Source of the DNA: Cellulomonas fimi
Lineage (GTDB): Bacteria; Actinomycetota; Actinomycetes; Actinomycetales; Cellulomonadaceae
Direction: 5' to 3'
Length of the DNA stretch: 64,000 bases
Assembly: GCF_028583725.1 (NCBI RefSeq)
Contig: NZ_CP110680.1
Span: 1,922,001 to 1,986,000, forward strand
Both the position numbers and the translations under genes were made by a program. The notes under the pieces are model-generated. The model was not told where the DNA came from. It made no database searches and worked only from the letters and a program-made list of their open reading frames with translations. Positions 7,257 through 15,422 of this stretch are shown one piece after another. How positions within the stretch are numbered: position 1 is the first letter of the stretch; each line of letters begins with the position of its first letter.

Positions 7257-8042
7257 ATGCAGTCAACGTCAGAGCAGCTCCGCACGTCGAGGACGAGTGA
7301 CGAGAGCGAGCCGGTCGTCCTCGTCGTCGGCGGGAGCCAAGGGATCGGTCGAAGCATCGGCCTGGCCTACGCCCGGCGTGGGGCCCGTGTGGTCGCGGTC
7401 GCCCGCACGGCCTCGGTCCTCGCGTCGCTGGCGGAGGACGCCGCGGCCGCAGGGCTGACCATGGGCACCCTCGCCGCCGACATCAGCGAGGACGGGGCGC
7501 CCGAGCAGGTCGTCGACGCCGTGGTCGACACCCATGGCCGCCTCGACAACGTCGTCTACGCCGCGGCGACGACGCGACGCAAGCCGAGCCTCACGGTGCC
7601 CCCCTCGGACTTCGTCGACGGCCTGCACGTCAACGCGACCGCCGCCTTCCTCACCGCGCAGGCCGCCGCTCGCCGCATGGTCGACACGGGCGGCGGGAGC
7701 ATCGTGACCATCGGCTCGCTCAACGGCATGCGGGGGATGGCGGGCACGGCGATGTACAGCGCCGCCAAGGGGGCGCTCGTCTCGATGGCCCGGTGCCTGG
7801 CGGTCGAGTGGGCGCCGCTGGGCGTCCGTGTGAACGTGATCGTGCCCGGCTTCATCGAGACGGAGGCGCCCGGCAAGGCCTTCCGTGACCCGACCATCCG
7901 GGCCGAGATGCTCGCGCGGATCCCCATGGGCTCGTTCGGGACCCCGGACGACATCGCCGAGGCCGCGTACTTCCTGGGATCGCCGAGCGCGCGCTACGTC
8001 ACCGGCCAGACGCTCGTGATCGACGGGGGAGCGGCCGCATGA
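7257..8042 (+). CDS. short-chain dehydrogenase/reductase
   Basis: A 261-residue classical SDR. The Rossmann glycine motif GGSQGIGRSIG lies near residue 25; the YSAAK catalytic Tyr/Lys pair is at mid-protein with the upstream Ser in IGSLNG; and the C-terminal GQTLVIDGG is typical of family members that reduce or oxidise sugar-like or acyl substrates with NAD(P). ATG at 7257 follows GGAGG closely. Its stop overlaps the transketolase start (ATGA), so it leads a four-gene unit of SDR, transketolase N, transketolase C and Gfo/Idh. The substrate is probably a ketose- or hydroxyketone-type compound made or used by the transketolase (inference from position). Confidence 0.9.
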   Translation: MQSTSEQLRTSRTSDESEPVVLVVGGSQGIGRSIGLAYARRGARVVAVARTASVLASLAEDAAAAGLTMGTLAADISEDGAPEQVVDAVVDTHGRLDNVVYAAATTRRKPSLTVPPSDFVDGLHVNATAAFLTAQAAARRMVDTGGGSIVTIGSLNGMRGMAGTAMYSAAKGALVSMARCLAVEWAPLGVRVNVIVPGFIETEAPGKAFRDPTIRAEMLARIPMGSFGTPDDIAEAAYFLGSPSARYVTGQTLVIDGGAAA

Positions 8043-8938
8043 CCGGCCGGACCTCGGCCGTCGAGGCAGGCGTGGACGACCGCGCGACGTGGACCCCGGT
8101 CGACGACCTGGAGGCTCGCGCCGCCCAGCTCCGCACGCTCGTCCTCGAGATGGTGTGGTGCGCAGGGAGCGGACACCCGGGAGCGTCGTTCTCGGCCGCC
8201 GACATCGTCGCCGCCCTGTACTTCGACGTGCTCCGGCACCGGCCGGACGATCCTCGGTGGGCGGGCCGCGACCGGTTCCTGCTGAGCAAGGGCCACGCCG
8301 TTCCCGTCGTCTACGCCGCGCTGGCGGCGTCGGGCTACTTCCCGCTCGACGAGCTCCGCACGCTGAGGCGTCCGGGCAGCCGGCTCCCCGGACACCCGGA
8401 CGTCTCCCGGCGCACTCCCGGCATCGAGATGTCGTCGGGATCCCTGGGGCAGGGGGTGTCGTTCGGGATCGGCGTCGCGCAGGCCGCCCGCATCCGGGGG
8501 CTCGACCATCGCACGTTCGTGCTCGTCGGCGACGGGGAGTGCAACGAGGGGCAGGTCTGGGAAGCGGCGCTCCTCGCCCCGCACTGGGGTCTCGACAGGC
8601 TCACGGTCGTCGTCGACAGGAACGACGCAGCGGTCGAGGGGCCGCGAGGCCCCATCTCCCCGCTCGGTGACCTGGCCGCGAAGTGGCGGTCGTTCGGCTG
8701 GGCCGTGGAGCAGATCGACGGCCACCGCATGCCCGAGGTCCAGGAGGCCCTGAGGTCGGCGGGCACCAGACGCGACGGGAAGCCGACCGCCATCATCGCG
8801 ACCACGAGGAAGGGACACGGGTTGTCCATCATCGAGCAGAGCCCGACATATCACGCCGACCCCCTGCCCGACGAGGCGCTCCGGCAGGCGATCGCGACGC
8901 TGAGCCCCACCGGCTCGAGCTATCTGGACGTGCCGTGA
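8039..8938 (+). CDS. transketolase N-terminal (ThDP-binding) subunit
   Basis: A 299-residue protein equal to the thiamine-diphosphate pyrophosphate-binding half of transketolase. It shows SGHPGAS near residue 45, the SKGHAVPV segment, and the ThDP/Mg motif GDGECNEGQ through VVVDRND. It needs the partner subunit encoded immediately downstream to form the active site. Two-subunit transketolases occur in archaea and in secondary pathways, where they move a two-carbon unit between unusual sugars or aldehydes. It is coupled by 4-nt overlaps at both ends. The cell's ordinary full-length transketolase is not in this window, so this pair is likely pathway-specific. Confidence 0.9.
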   Translation: MTGRTSAVEAGVDDRATWTPVDDLEARAAQLRTLVLEMVWCAGSGHPGASFSAADIVAALYFDVLRHRPDDPRWAGRDRFLLSKGHAVPVVYAALAASGYFPLDELRTLRRPGSRLPGHPDVSRRTPGIEMSSGSLGQGVSFGIGVAQAARIRGLDHRTFVLVGDGECNEGQVWEAALLAPHWGLDRLTVVVDRNDAAVEGPRGPISPLGDLAAKWRSFGWAVEQIDGHRMPEVQEALRSAGTRRDGKPTAIIATTRKGHGLSIIEQSPTYHADPLPDEALRQAIATLSPTGSSYLDVP

Positions 8939-9945
8939 CGAGGTCGACGCGGGACGCGTTCGGCGAGGCGCTCGTGGCCCTCGCCGACGACGGTCTGGAC
9001 TTCGTCGTTGTGGACGGTGGCGTCTCCGGAGCCGCCCGGACGGCTCCCTTCGAGGCCGCGTACCCCGACAGGTTCCTGAACTGCGGCATCTCGGAGCAGA
9101 ACATGGTGAGCGTCGCGGCAGGGCTCGCGTGGTCCGGTGTGCCGGTGGTCGCCGCCTCCTTCGCCGCCTTCCTCATCAACCGGGCCTTCGACCAGATCCG
9201 GCTGCAGGTGGCGCAGCCGGGGCTGCGCGTGACTCTCGTCGGCTCGCACGCGGGCATCACGGCCGGGCCCGACGGGATCTCGGCGCACGCCATCGAGGAC
9301 CTCGCCCTGGTCAGCGCACTGCCCGGGTTCTCGGTCGGTGTGCCCGTGGACGGCGCCGAGACGGCGTCGATGCTCCGCACGATGGTCACCGGCGACGGTC
9401 CGTCCTACCTGAGGGTCAGCAAGCACAAGACCCCGGTCGCCGTCAGCGAGCGGCCCTGCGCGGCCCCCGGTTCGCTGCGGGTGCTGCGCCCGGGGTCGGA
9501 CGTCACGATCGTGAGCCACGGCGTCATGGTCCCGGTCGTCCTGGAGGCCGCCGAGCGGCTCGAGGCCGACAGTGTCTCCGTCGAGGTCGTCAACGCGCCG
9601 TGGGTGTCACCGTTCGACGAGGCGGCGCTCGCCGCCTCGGCCCGTCGCACCGGCTGCGTCCTGGTGGTCACCGAGCACCTGGGCGCGGGCGGGCTCGTCG
9701 GTGCCGTCACCGCCGCGCTGGCCCGACGGGCACCCGTGCCCGCCGACTGGGTGGCCGTGCCGGGCTACGCCGGATCCGCACCCGCGGGTGACCTCCTGAG
9801 GTCGACCGGGCTGACCGTCGACGACGTCGTGGACGCCGCGAGGTCGCTCCTCGCGCGCGCGTCCGGCGCGCCGGCGGCCCCCGCACACCACGAGCTCGAG
9901 CTCTCCGCTCTCGGCGGGGGCACCGCACCGGAGAGGACGTCATGA
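8935..9945 (+). CDS. transketolase C-terminal (pyrimidine-binding) subunit
   Basis: A 336-residue protein carrying the pyrimidine-binding domain, with the activating Glu in CGISEQNM, followed by the transketolase C-terminal domain. A long Ala-rich linker and a His-Glu-rich tail (about residues 300-336) end the protein. GTG at 8935 overlaps the stop of the N subunit (GTGA), fixing the start and giving equimolar synthesis with its partner. Together they should transfer a ketol group from a ketose or a 2-oxo acid to an aldehyde. The acceptor in this cluster is not known. Confidence 0.9.
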   Translation: MTRSTRDAFGEALVALADDGLDFVVVDGGVSGAARTAPFEAAYPDRFLNCGISEQNMVSVAAGLAWSGVPVVAASFAAFLINRAFDQIRLQVAQPGLRVTLVGSHAGITAGPDGISAHAIEDLALVSALPGFSVGVPVDGAETASMLRTMVTGDGPSYLRVSKHKTPVAVSERPCAAPGSLRVLRPGSDVTIVSHGVMVPVVLEAAERLEADSVSVEVVNAPWVSPFDEAALAASARRTGCVLVVTEHLGAGGLVGAVTAALARRAPVPADWVAVPGYAGSAPAGDLLRSTGLTVDDVVDAARSLLARASGAPAAPAHHELELSALGGGTAPERTS

Positions 9946-11078
9946 CAGCCGTCGATCACGGGAAGGTGCGCTTCGGTCTCGTCGGCACCGGTCGGGGCAC
10001 CAAGTTCGCGCGCATCGTCGGCCGAGTGCCGGGGGTCGAGCTCGTGTCCGTCCTCGATCCGGACCCGGAGAGCCGCGCGATCTTCCTCGAGGAGTTCCCC
10101 GACACGCGCACGGTCGAGCACTTCGAGGACCTGCTGGACGGGAGCGTCGACGCGGTCTTCCTGGCCTCGCCGCAGCAGTACCACGGTCCGCAGGCGGTCG
10201 CCGCGCTCGGCGCCGGCGTGCACGTGCTCAGCGAGATCCCCCCGGTCGTCAGCGTGGAGCAGGCGCGAGAGCTGGTCGGTGCGGTCCGCGGGAGCTCGGC
10301 GACGTTCATGGTCGCGGAGAACCACTGCTACATCCCCTCCAACCTCGTCGTCACCGAGATGGTGCGCGCGGGACTGTTCGGGGACATCCACTTCGCCGAG
10401 GGGGAGTATCTGTACGAGGTGCGCGACATGCAGCTCGACGGGCACGGCCGACCGAACTGGCGATCGTTCTGGCACGTCGGCAAGAACGGCATCACCTATC
10501 CGACGCACTCCCTGGGGCCGCTCCTCCAGTGGCTCGACACCCGGCTCGACTCGGTGATGACCGTGGGTGCCGGGCACTCCACGTCGCACGAGATGGACGA
10601 CACGCTCCTCCTGGTCGGGAAGACGGTGAAGGACGCCGTCGTCACCATGCGCCTGGACCTCCTGTCGTACCGTCCCGCGGAGACGGCGTTCGTGGCGTTC
10701 CAGGGCAGTGCCGGTGCCTACGACTCCGGACGGGGTCCCTCGGACGCACCCCGCGTGTACCTCCACGGCCGCACCCCCGGCCGGGTGTGGGAGCCGCTCG
10801 ACCAGTACGTGGACGAGTTCCGTCCGCGGCGCTACGCCGCGTTGTTCGAGGAGGCCAAGCTGTGGAAGTCGCCCTACGGACCGCTGCTCGACTTCGTCGA
10901 CGCGATCACCCGGGGGACCACGCCCTCCTTCGACGTGTACCGCGGCCTGGACATGATGCTGCCCGGTGTCGTCTCGGAGACCGCCCGCGCGCAGGGGACG
11001 TGGACCTCCGTCCCGAACCCGCGCTTCTTCACCGACGGGATCGGTGTGGCGGCCGGGCGCGACTGGCCGTTGGCATGA
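9942..11078 (+). CDS. Gfo/Idh/MocA-type oxidoreductase lacking the EKP lysine
   Basis: A 378-residue protein. It has an N-terminal Rossmann domain (FGLVGTGRGTKFARI, acidic residue in VSVLDPD) and a C-terminal alpha/beta domain with conserved PTHSLGP and NWRSFW segments. Family members are NAD(P)-dependent dehydrogenases of sugars and cyclitols. The usual Glu-Lys-Pro, whose Lys is catalytic, reads SEIPPV here, so the Lys is replaced by Ile. Downstream, the HVGKNGI segment supplies another Lys. That makes ordinary hydride transfer uncertain; non-redox or altered roles are possible. ATG overlaps the transketolase C-subunit stop. It is the last gene of the coupled block. Confidence 0.85.
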   Translation: MTAVDHGKVRFGLVGTGRGTKFARIVGRVPGVELVSVLDPDPESRAIFLEEFPDTRTVEHFEDLLDGSVDAVFLASPQQYHGPQAVAALGAGVHVLSEIPPVVSVEQARELVGAVRGSSATFMVAENHCYIPSNLVVTEMVRAGLFGDIHFAEGEYLYEVRDMQLDGHGRPNWRSFWHVGKNGITYPTHSLGPLLQWLDTRLDSVMTVGAGHSTSHEMDDTLLLVGKTVKDAVVTMRLDLLSYRPAETAFVAFQGSAGAYDSGRGPSDAPRVYLHGRTPGRVWEPLDQYVDEFRPRRYAALFEEAKLWKSPYGPLLDFVDAITRGTTPSFDVYRGLDMMLPGVVSETARAQGTWTSVPNPRFFTDGIGVAAGRDWPLA

Positions 11079-11154
11079 CCGCCGCACGGGGCGCCGCCCG
11101 TGTGGCGGTCGCGTCTTCGAGCGGTCGCGCTGCGGGCGTCGCGGCGGTCGCCCG

Positions 11155-11745
11155 ATGAGGCCGACCGCGACCATCGAGGCGTGCCGTGCGAGCCATCGGC
11201 TCCTGCTCGACGCTCTCGCGCCGCTCACCGACGACGAGTTCCGTGCGCCCAGCCTGCTCCCGCGGTTCACACGGGGCCACGTGGTCACGCACGTCGCGAA
11301 CAAGGCCCGCGCGCACGTGCTGATCCTCGAGGGCGCCGCGCTCGGCGAGGTCCGCCGGGTCCATCCCGACGGGTACGACCCCGACGAGGCGGCGGACGCG
11401 GGCGCGGGTCGCCCCGCCGGCGTCCTCCGCGCCGACCTGGCCGACTCCCTCCTGCGCCTGGAGGCCGCGTGGGCCGCTCTGGACGACGCGCACTGGGACC
11501 GGCAGGGGATCATGGTCGCCGGACCACGGACGATGGTGGAGATCATCGGTCACCACCTGCGCAACGTCGAGGTCCACCACGTGGACCTGGACATCGGCCA
11601 CCACCCGTCCGACTGGCCCGCGATCCTCGTCGAGAACGAGCTGCCCAAACGCCTCCAGGCGCTGCCCGACCGAGCCCCGCACGCGGCGCTGCTCGCGTGG
11701 CTCATCGGCCGAGGGCCCGCACCCGAGCTGGTCGGCCCCTGGTGA
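11155..11745 (+). CDS. DinB-fold maleylpyruvate-isomerase-family protein
   Basis: A 196-residue four-helix protein of the mycothiol-dependent maleylpyruvate isomerase N-domain type. It has the FTRGHVVTHVANKARAH segment near residue 35, a His-rich IGHHLRNVEVHHVDL segment, and SDW, which supply the probable metal ligands. Members use or process mycothiol adducts, or act in self-protection. ATG at 11155 is chosen from the start of similarity; the preceding 76 nt read only Arg/Gly-rich sequence and no strong ribosome site is visible. It lies at the right edge of the accessory cluster, before the sodA terminator. With a Cys-terminated peptide in the same region, a thiol-related role is tempting, but this is inference. 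Confidence 0.75.
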   Translation: MRPTATIEACRASHRLLLDALAPLTDDEFRAPSLLPRFTRGHVVTHVANKARAHVLILEGAALGEVRRVHPDGYDPDEAADAGAGRPAGVLRADLADSLLRLEAAWAALDDAHWDRQGIMVAGPRTMVEIIGHHLRNVEVHHVDLDIGHHPSDWPAILVENELPKRLQALPDRAPHAALLAWLIGRGPAPELVGPW

Positions 11746-11823
11746 GTGCACGGTCCAGGCGCGGACCCGTCCGGTGCGGGGCGAGCGATCGCGGCCAGCA
11801 CGACGCCGGCTCGCCGTACGACG

Positions 11824-11861
11824 AGGGCCGCTCGCTCCCCGGAACGGGAGCGGGCGGCCCT
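11824..11861. terminator. hairpin between convergent DinB-like gene and sodA
   Basis: A 16-bp stem with one G-T pair (11824-11839 with 11846-11861) and a 6-nt loop lies between two convergent genes, 23 nt from the sodA stop. Confidence 0.8.
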
Positions 11862-11883
11862 GCGACGGACGTGAGTGCAGCCG

Positions 11884-12510
11884 TCAGACGGGGACGATCA
11901 GCCCGGCCGTCTGGGTGCGGGCGCGCTCGAAGCGCGCGGCCGCGTCGGCCCAGCTGACGATGTTCCACCACGCCTTGACGTAGTCGGCCTTGACGTTGAC
12001 GTAGTCGAGGTAGAACGCGTGCTCCCACATGTCGAGCACGACCACCGGGACCAGGCCGAGGGCGATGTTGCTCTGCTGGTCGTAGAGCTGGACGATCACG
12101 AGCTTCTCGCCGATCGAGTCCCACGCGAGGATCGACCAGCCGGATCCCTGGATGCCGATCGCGTTCGCGGCGAAGTGCTTCTGGAACGCCTCGAACGAGC
12201 CGAAGAACTCGTCGATCGCGGCGGCCAGCTCACCGGTCGGCTTGTCGCCGCCCTCGGGGGAGAGGTTCTGCCAGAAGACGGAGTGGTTGACGTGACCGCC
12301 GAGGTTGAACGCGAGGTTCTTCTCGTGCAGGTTCACCGCGGCGAGGTCGTCCGCCTCCCGGGCAGCGGCGAGCTTCTCGAGGGCCGTGTTGGCGCCGGTC
12401 ACGTAGGCCGCGTGGTGCTTGTCGTGGTGCAGCTCCATGATCCGGCCGGAGATGTGCGGCTCGAGGGCCGCGTAGTCGTACGGCAGGTCCGGAAGCGAGT
12501 AGTCAGCCAT
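11884..12510 (-). CDS. sodA: superoxide dismutase (Fe/Mn type)
   Basis: A 208-residue cytoplasmic enzyme converting superoxide to peroxide and oxygen. Metal ligands are visible in ELHHDKHH (first His), HVNHSVFW (second His) and [11 protein letters not shown] (Asp and last His). Length is normal for the family and there is no signal peptide. ATG at 12510 is preceded by an AGGAGAGG-type site about 9 nt away. It stands alone between two hairpins, next to the respiratory operon, which fits a housekeeping role. The Gly-Ser-Gly segment upstream of WSILAW and the residue pattern do not let me separate Mn from Fe preference. Confidence 0.96.
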   Translation of the reverse strand: MADYSLPDLPYDYAALEPHISGRIMELHHDKHHAAYVTGANTALEKLAAAREADDLAAVNLHEKNLAFNLGGHVNHSVFWQNLSPEGGDKPTGELAAAIDEFFGSFEAFQKHFAANAIGIQGSGWSILAWDSIGEKLVIVQLYDQQSNIALGLVPVVVLDMWEHAFYLDYVNVKADYVKAWWNIVSWADAAARFERARTQTAGLIVPV

Positions 12511-12576
12511 GCGTGAGTACCTCTCCTGCGTCGGTGCACGGCCGTTCTGGTACGGCCGGGCGGGGTACGAACGGAA

Positions 12577-12607
12577 CGGGCGGCCCGCCGCTACGGCGAG
12601 CCGCCCG
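12577..12607 (-). terminator. qcr operon terminator
   Basis: An 8-bp outer stem (12577-12584 with 12600-12607) continues into a 5-bp inner stem with a 3-nt loop. It begins 27 nt past the qcrB stop on the - strand. Confidence 0.75.
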
Positions 12608-12633
12608 ACTCCACGGTCAACTCTGGCGCTGGA

Positions 12634-14403
12634 TCAGCGATTCCGCGTCTCGGGAGACGTCTCGTCCTGCGGATCGACGAGGTGCTGCCCGCCGCCGGTC
12701 CGGCCGGACGCCCCGGCGAGCTCGGGCGTGCCGTGCGCCTCCGGTGCCGCCTCGACCTCGCCGTGGTGCCCGTGAGCCGCGTGCGCGGCCTCGAGCTCGG
12801 CGGGGGTCACGGGCTCGACGCGGTCCTCGTAGAAGACCTGCGAGAGCCGCTGGCGCATCGTGTCGAGGCGGTAGCCCTTGCGACGCACACCGCGCGAGTC
12901 CTCGGCGGGCTCGATCTCGAGCGGCCGGATCGCCTCGTGCTGCACGCGGAGCCAGCGCTCGTGCGCGTCGAGGGGCTTGTGCACCTCGATGTACTCGCCG
13001 CTCGCGAACCGCACGATGCGACCCGTCTCGTGGCCGTGCAGCACCAGCTCGCGGTCCTTGCGCTGCAGGCCGAGGCAGATGCGCTTGGTGATCCAGAACG
13101 CGAACCACGGGCCGACGAACAGCAGCACGCGGAACGTCCACGTGATGTCGTTGATCGACAGGTGGAAGTGCGTCGCGATGAGGTCGTTCGAGCCGGCGAG
13201 CACCAGGATGAAGAACGCCACGAGGAGCGACACGCCGAACGCGGTGCGGAACGGGCGGTTGCGCGGGCGGTCGAGCACGTGGTGCTCGCGCTTGTCGCCG
13301 GTCGCGAACGCCTCGGCGAAGGGGTACAGCGCCAGCAGCGTGAACAGGATCCCCGGCACGATCATCGCCGGGATGATCACGTTGAGGCTGACCGTGTACT
13401 GCCCGATCACGAACTCCGTCTGCCCCGGCATGAGTCGGAGCGACCCTTCGAGGAACAGCATGTACCAGTCGGGCTGGGCTCCCGCGGACACCGGTGACGG
13501 GTCGTAGGGGCCGTAGTTCCAGACGGGGTTGATCGACATCGTCGCGCCCATGAGGGCGATGACGCCGAACACGACGAACAGGTTGAAGAGCAGCTTGCCG
13601 GCGTACACCGGGAGCGCCGGGTAGCCGACGACGTTGTTGTTCGTGCGGCCCGACCCCGGGTACTGCGTGTGCTTGTGCATGACCATCAGCACGAGGTGCA
13701 GGCCGATGAGCGCGAGGATCAGCGCGGGCACCAGCAGCACGTGCACGGTGAACAGGCGCGGGATCAGGTCGGTCCCCGGGAACTCGCCGCCGAACACGAA
13801 GTACGACATGTAGCTGCCGATGATCGGGATCGCCTTGATGACGCCGTCCGTGATGCGCAGGCCGTTGCCCGACAGGACGTCGTCGGGGAGCGAGTAGCCC
13901 GAGAAGCCGGCCGCGAGGCCGAGGATCAGCAGGACGAACCCGACGACCCAGTTGATCTCGCGCGGCTTGCGGAACGCGCCCGTGAAGAACACGCGCATCA
14001 TGTGGGTGACGATCGCGGCCATGAAGATCAGCGCCGCCCAGTGGTGGATCTGCCGCATGAGCAGACCGCCGCGCACCTCGAACGACAGGCGCAGCGTCGA
14101 GGCGAACGCCTCGGACATCTCCACGCCGTTCATCGACGCCCACGGACCCTCGTAGTGCGTCTCGCCCATGCTCGGGACGAAGAACAGCGTGAGGAAGACG
14201 CCCGAGATCAGCAGCGTCACGAAGCTGTAGAGCGCGATCTCGCCGAGGAAGAACGACCAGTGGTCGGGGAAGACCTTGCGGGCGAAGAACTTCACCGCGT
14301 GGCCGACGCCGGTCCGCTGGTCCAGGTAGTCGGCGGTCGCGCCGGCGGCGCGGACACCGGCCGACGGACGGGTGGTGGCCTTGGAGGGGGTCGTGGTCGT
14401 CAC
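12634..14403 (-). CDS. qcrB: cytochrome bc complex cytochrome b subunit
   Basis: A 589-residue membrane subunit of the actinobacterial cytochrome bcc complex, which oxidises menaquinol and passes electrons to the Rieske and cytochrome c subunits. Haem-binding His pairs are His120/His134 and His221/His236. Eight or nine membrane helices follow in the usual b then C-terminal order, and a long hydrophilic tail (about residues 440-589) rich in Glu, His and Ala ends the protein; such tails are typical of actinobacteria. GTG at 14403 overlaps the qcrA stop (GTGA). It is last in ctaE-qcrC-qcrA-qcrB and followed by a hairpin. Confidence 0.97.
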   Translation of the reverse strand: MTTTTPSKATTRPSAGVRAAGATADYLDQRTGVGHAVKFFARKVFPDHWSFFLGEIALYSFVTLLISGVFLTLFFVPSMGETHYEGPWASMNGVEMSEAFASTLRLSFEVRGGLLMRQIHHWAALIFMAAIVTHMMRVFFTGAFRKPREINWVVGFVLLILGLAAGFSGYSLPDDVLSGNGLRITDGVIKAIPIIGSYMSYFVFGGEFPGTDLIPRLFTVHVLLVPALILALIGLHLVLMVMHKHTQYPGSGRTNNNVVGYPALPVYAGKLLFNLFVVFGVIALMGATMSINPVWNYGPYDPSPVSAGAQPDWYMLFLEGSLRLMPGQTEFVIGQYTVSLNVIIPAMIVPGILFTLLALYPFAEAFATGDKREHHVLDRPRNRPFRTAFGVSLLVAFFILVLAGSNDLIATHFHLSINDITWTFRVLLFVGPWFAFWITKRICLGLQRKDRELVLHGHETGRIVRFASGEYIEVHKPLDAHERWLRVQHEAIRPLEIEPAEDSRGVRRKGYRLDTMRQRLSQVFYEDRVEPVTPAELEAAHAAHGHHGEVEAAPEAHGTPELAGASGRTGGGQHLVDPQDETSPETRNR

Positions 14404-15422
14404 GTCAGGCGCTCCCAGAAGCTCGGACCGACGGGCTCGTGGAAGTCGCTCTGAGCGATCAGGTAGCCCTCGTCGTCCACGGTGATCGGCAGCTGCGGCA
14501 GGGGTCGCTTCGCGGGACCGAAGACGACCTTCGCGCTGTCAGCGACGTCGAACGTCGACTGGTGGCACGGGCACAGCAGGTGGTGGGTCTGCTGCTCGTA
14601 GAGAGCGACGGGGCAGCCCACGTGGGTGCAGATCTTCGAGTAGGCGACGATGCCGTCGTACGACCAGCCCTCGCCCTGCTCGGACACGATGTCCCGCGGG
14701 TCGAGCCGGATCGCGAGGACGACGGCCTTCGCCTTCTCGTCGAGCGGGTGCTCGGCCTCGTGGAGGTCGGCCGGCTGGACGTGCGCGACCGAGCCGATGG
14801 TGAGGTCCGAGGCCTTGATGGGGCGACCGGTCGGGTCGTACGCGAGCCGCGTGCCCTTGCGCCACATCGTGTGCTTGAACTTCTTGACGTTCCAGTCCTC
14901 GCCGACGTTGCCGATGATCGGCACGACCAGGGCGAGCGGGAAGAGGGCCAGCGCGGTGAGGCCGGCGCCGACGATGGCGCCACGGCGCGTGACGCCCGCG
15001 TCCTCCGCGCCCTCCTTGAGCATCTCGACCGCGATCTCGCGCGTCGCGTCGTCGGAACGCTGCGGGTGGCGCTCCTCGACGTGCTCCTTGTTGCTCATCA
15101 GCACCTTGATGTAGTGGTTCCCACCGATGCCGATGCCGAGGAGGCAGACCGCCAGGCCGAGGCCGAGCGCGATGTTGGACGTCCGCATGGACTCCGGGGT
15201 CTCGCCCGGGGGCAGCGCGAAGTACGCCCAGATGAAGCCGATGGTGCCGAGGATCGACAGCGTGAAGAGCAGGAGGACCTGACGCTCGACGCGCTTGGCG
15301 ACCTTCGGGTCGATGTCGGCCTGCCGGTGCGCGTGCTCGTGGACGCCGGGGTCCGCGAACCTCTCCGGCGTGCCCCCGTCGTCGTGCAGGGCCAGCTCGC
15401 TGTGCGGGTCGTGCGTGCTCAC
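14400..15422 (-). CDS. qcrA: Rieske iron-sulfur subunit
   Basis: A 340-residue Rieske protein with three membrane helices (about 48-70, 84-101 and 150-170), as in other actinobacteria. A twin-arginine-like TRRGAIVG precedes the third helix. The [2Fe-2S] motifs are C265-T-H267-V-G-C270 and C284-P-C286-H287. It transfers electrons from menaquinol to the di-haem QcrC on the outer face. GTG at 15422 overlaps the qcrC stop by GTGA; a longer open frame to 16019 is a shadow of qcrC. Overlaps at both ends show a tightly coupled operon. Confidence 0.96.
   Translation of the reverse strand: MSTHDPHSELALHDDGGTPERFADPGVHEHAHRQADIDPKVAKRVERQVLLLFTLSILGTIGFIWAYFALPPGETPESMRTSNIALGLGLAVCLLGIGIGGNHYIKVLMSNKEHVEERHPQRSDDATREIAVEMLKEGAEDAGVTRRGAIVGAGLTALALFPLALVVPIIGNVGEDWNVKKFKHTMWRKGTRLAYDPTGRPIKASDLTIGSVAHVQPADLHEAEHPLDEKAKAVVLAIRLDPRDIVSEQGEGWSYDGIVAYSKICTHVGCPVALYEQQTHHLLCPCHQSTFDVADSAKVVFGPAKRPLPQLPITVDDEGYLIAQSDFHEPVGPSFWERLT

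Noticed and set aside
9765..11546. 593-residue open frame on the - strand
   Set aside because: It is antisense to the transketolase C subunit, Gfo/Idh and DinB-like genes, with Arg/Ser-rich composition and no motifs.
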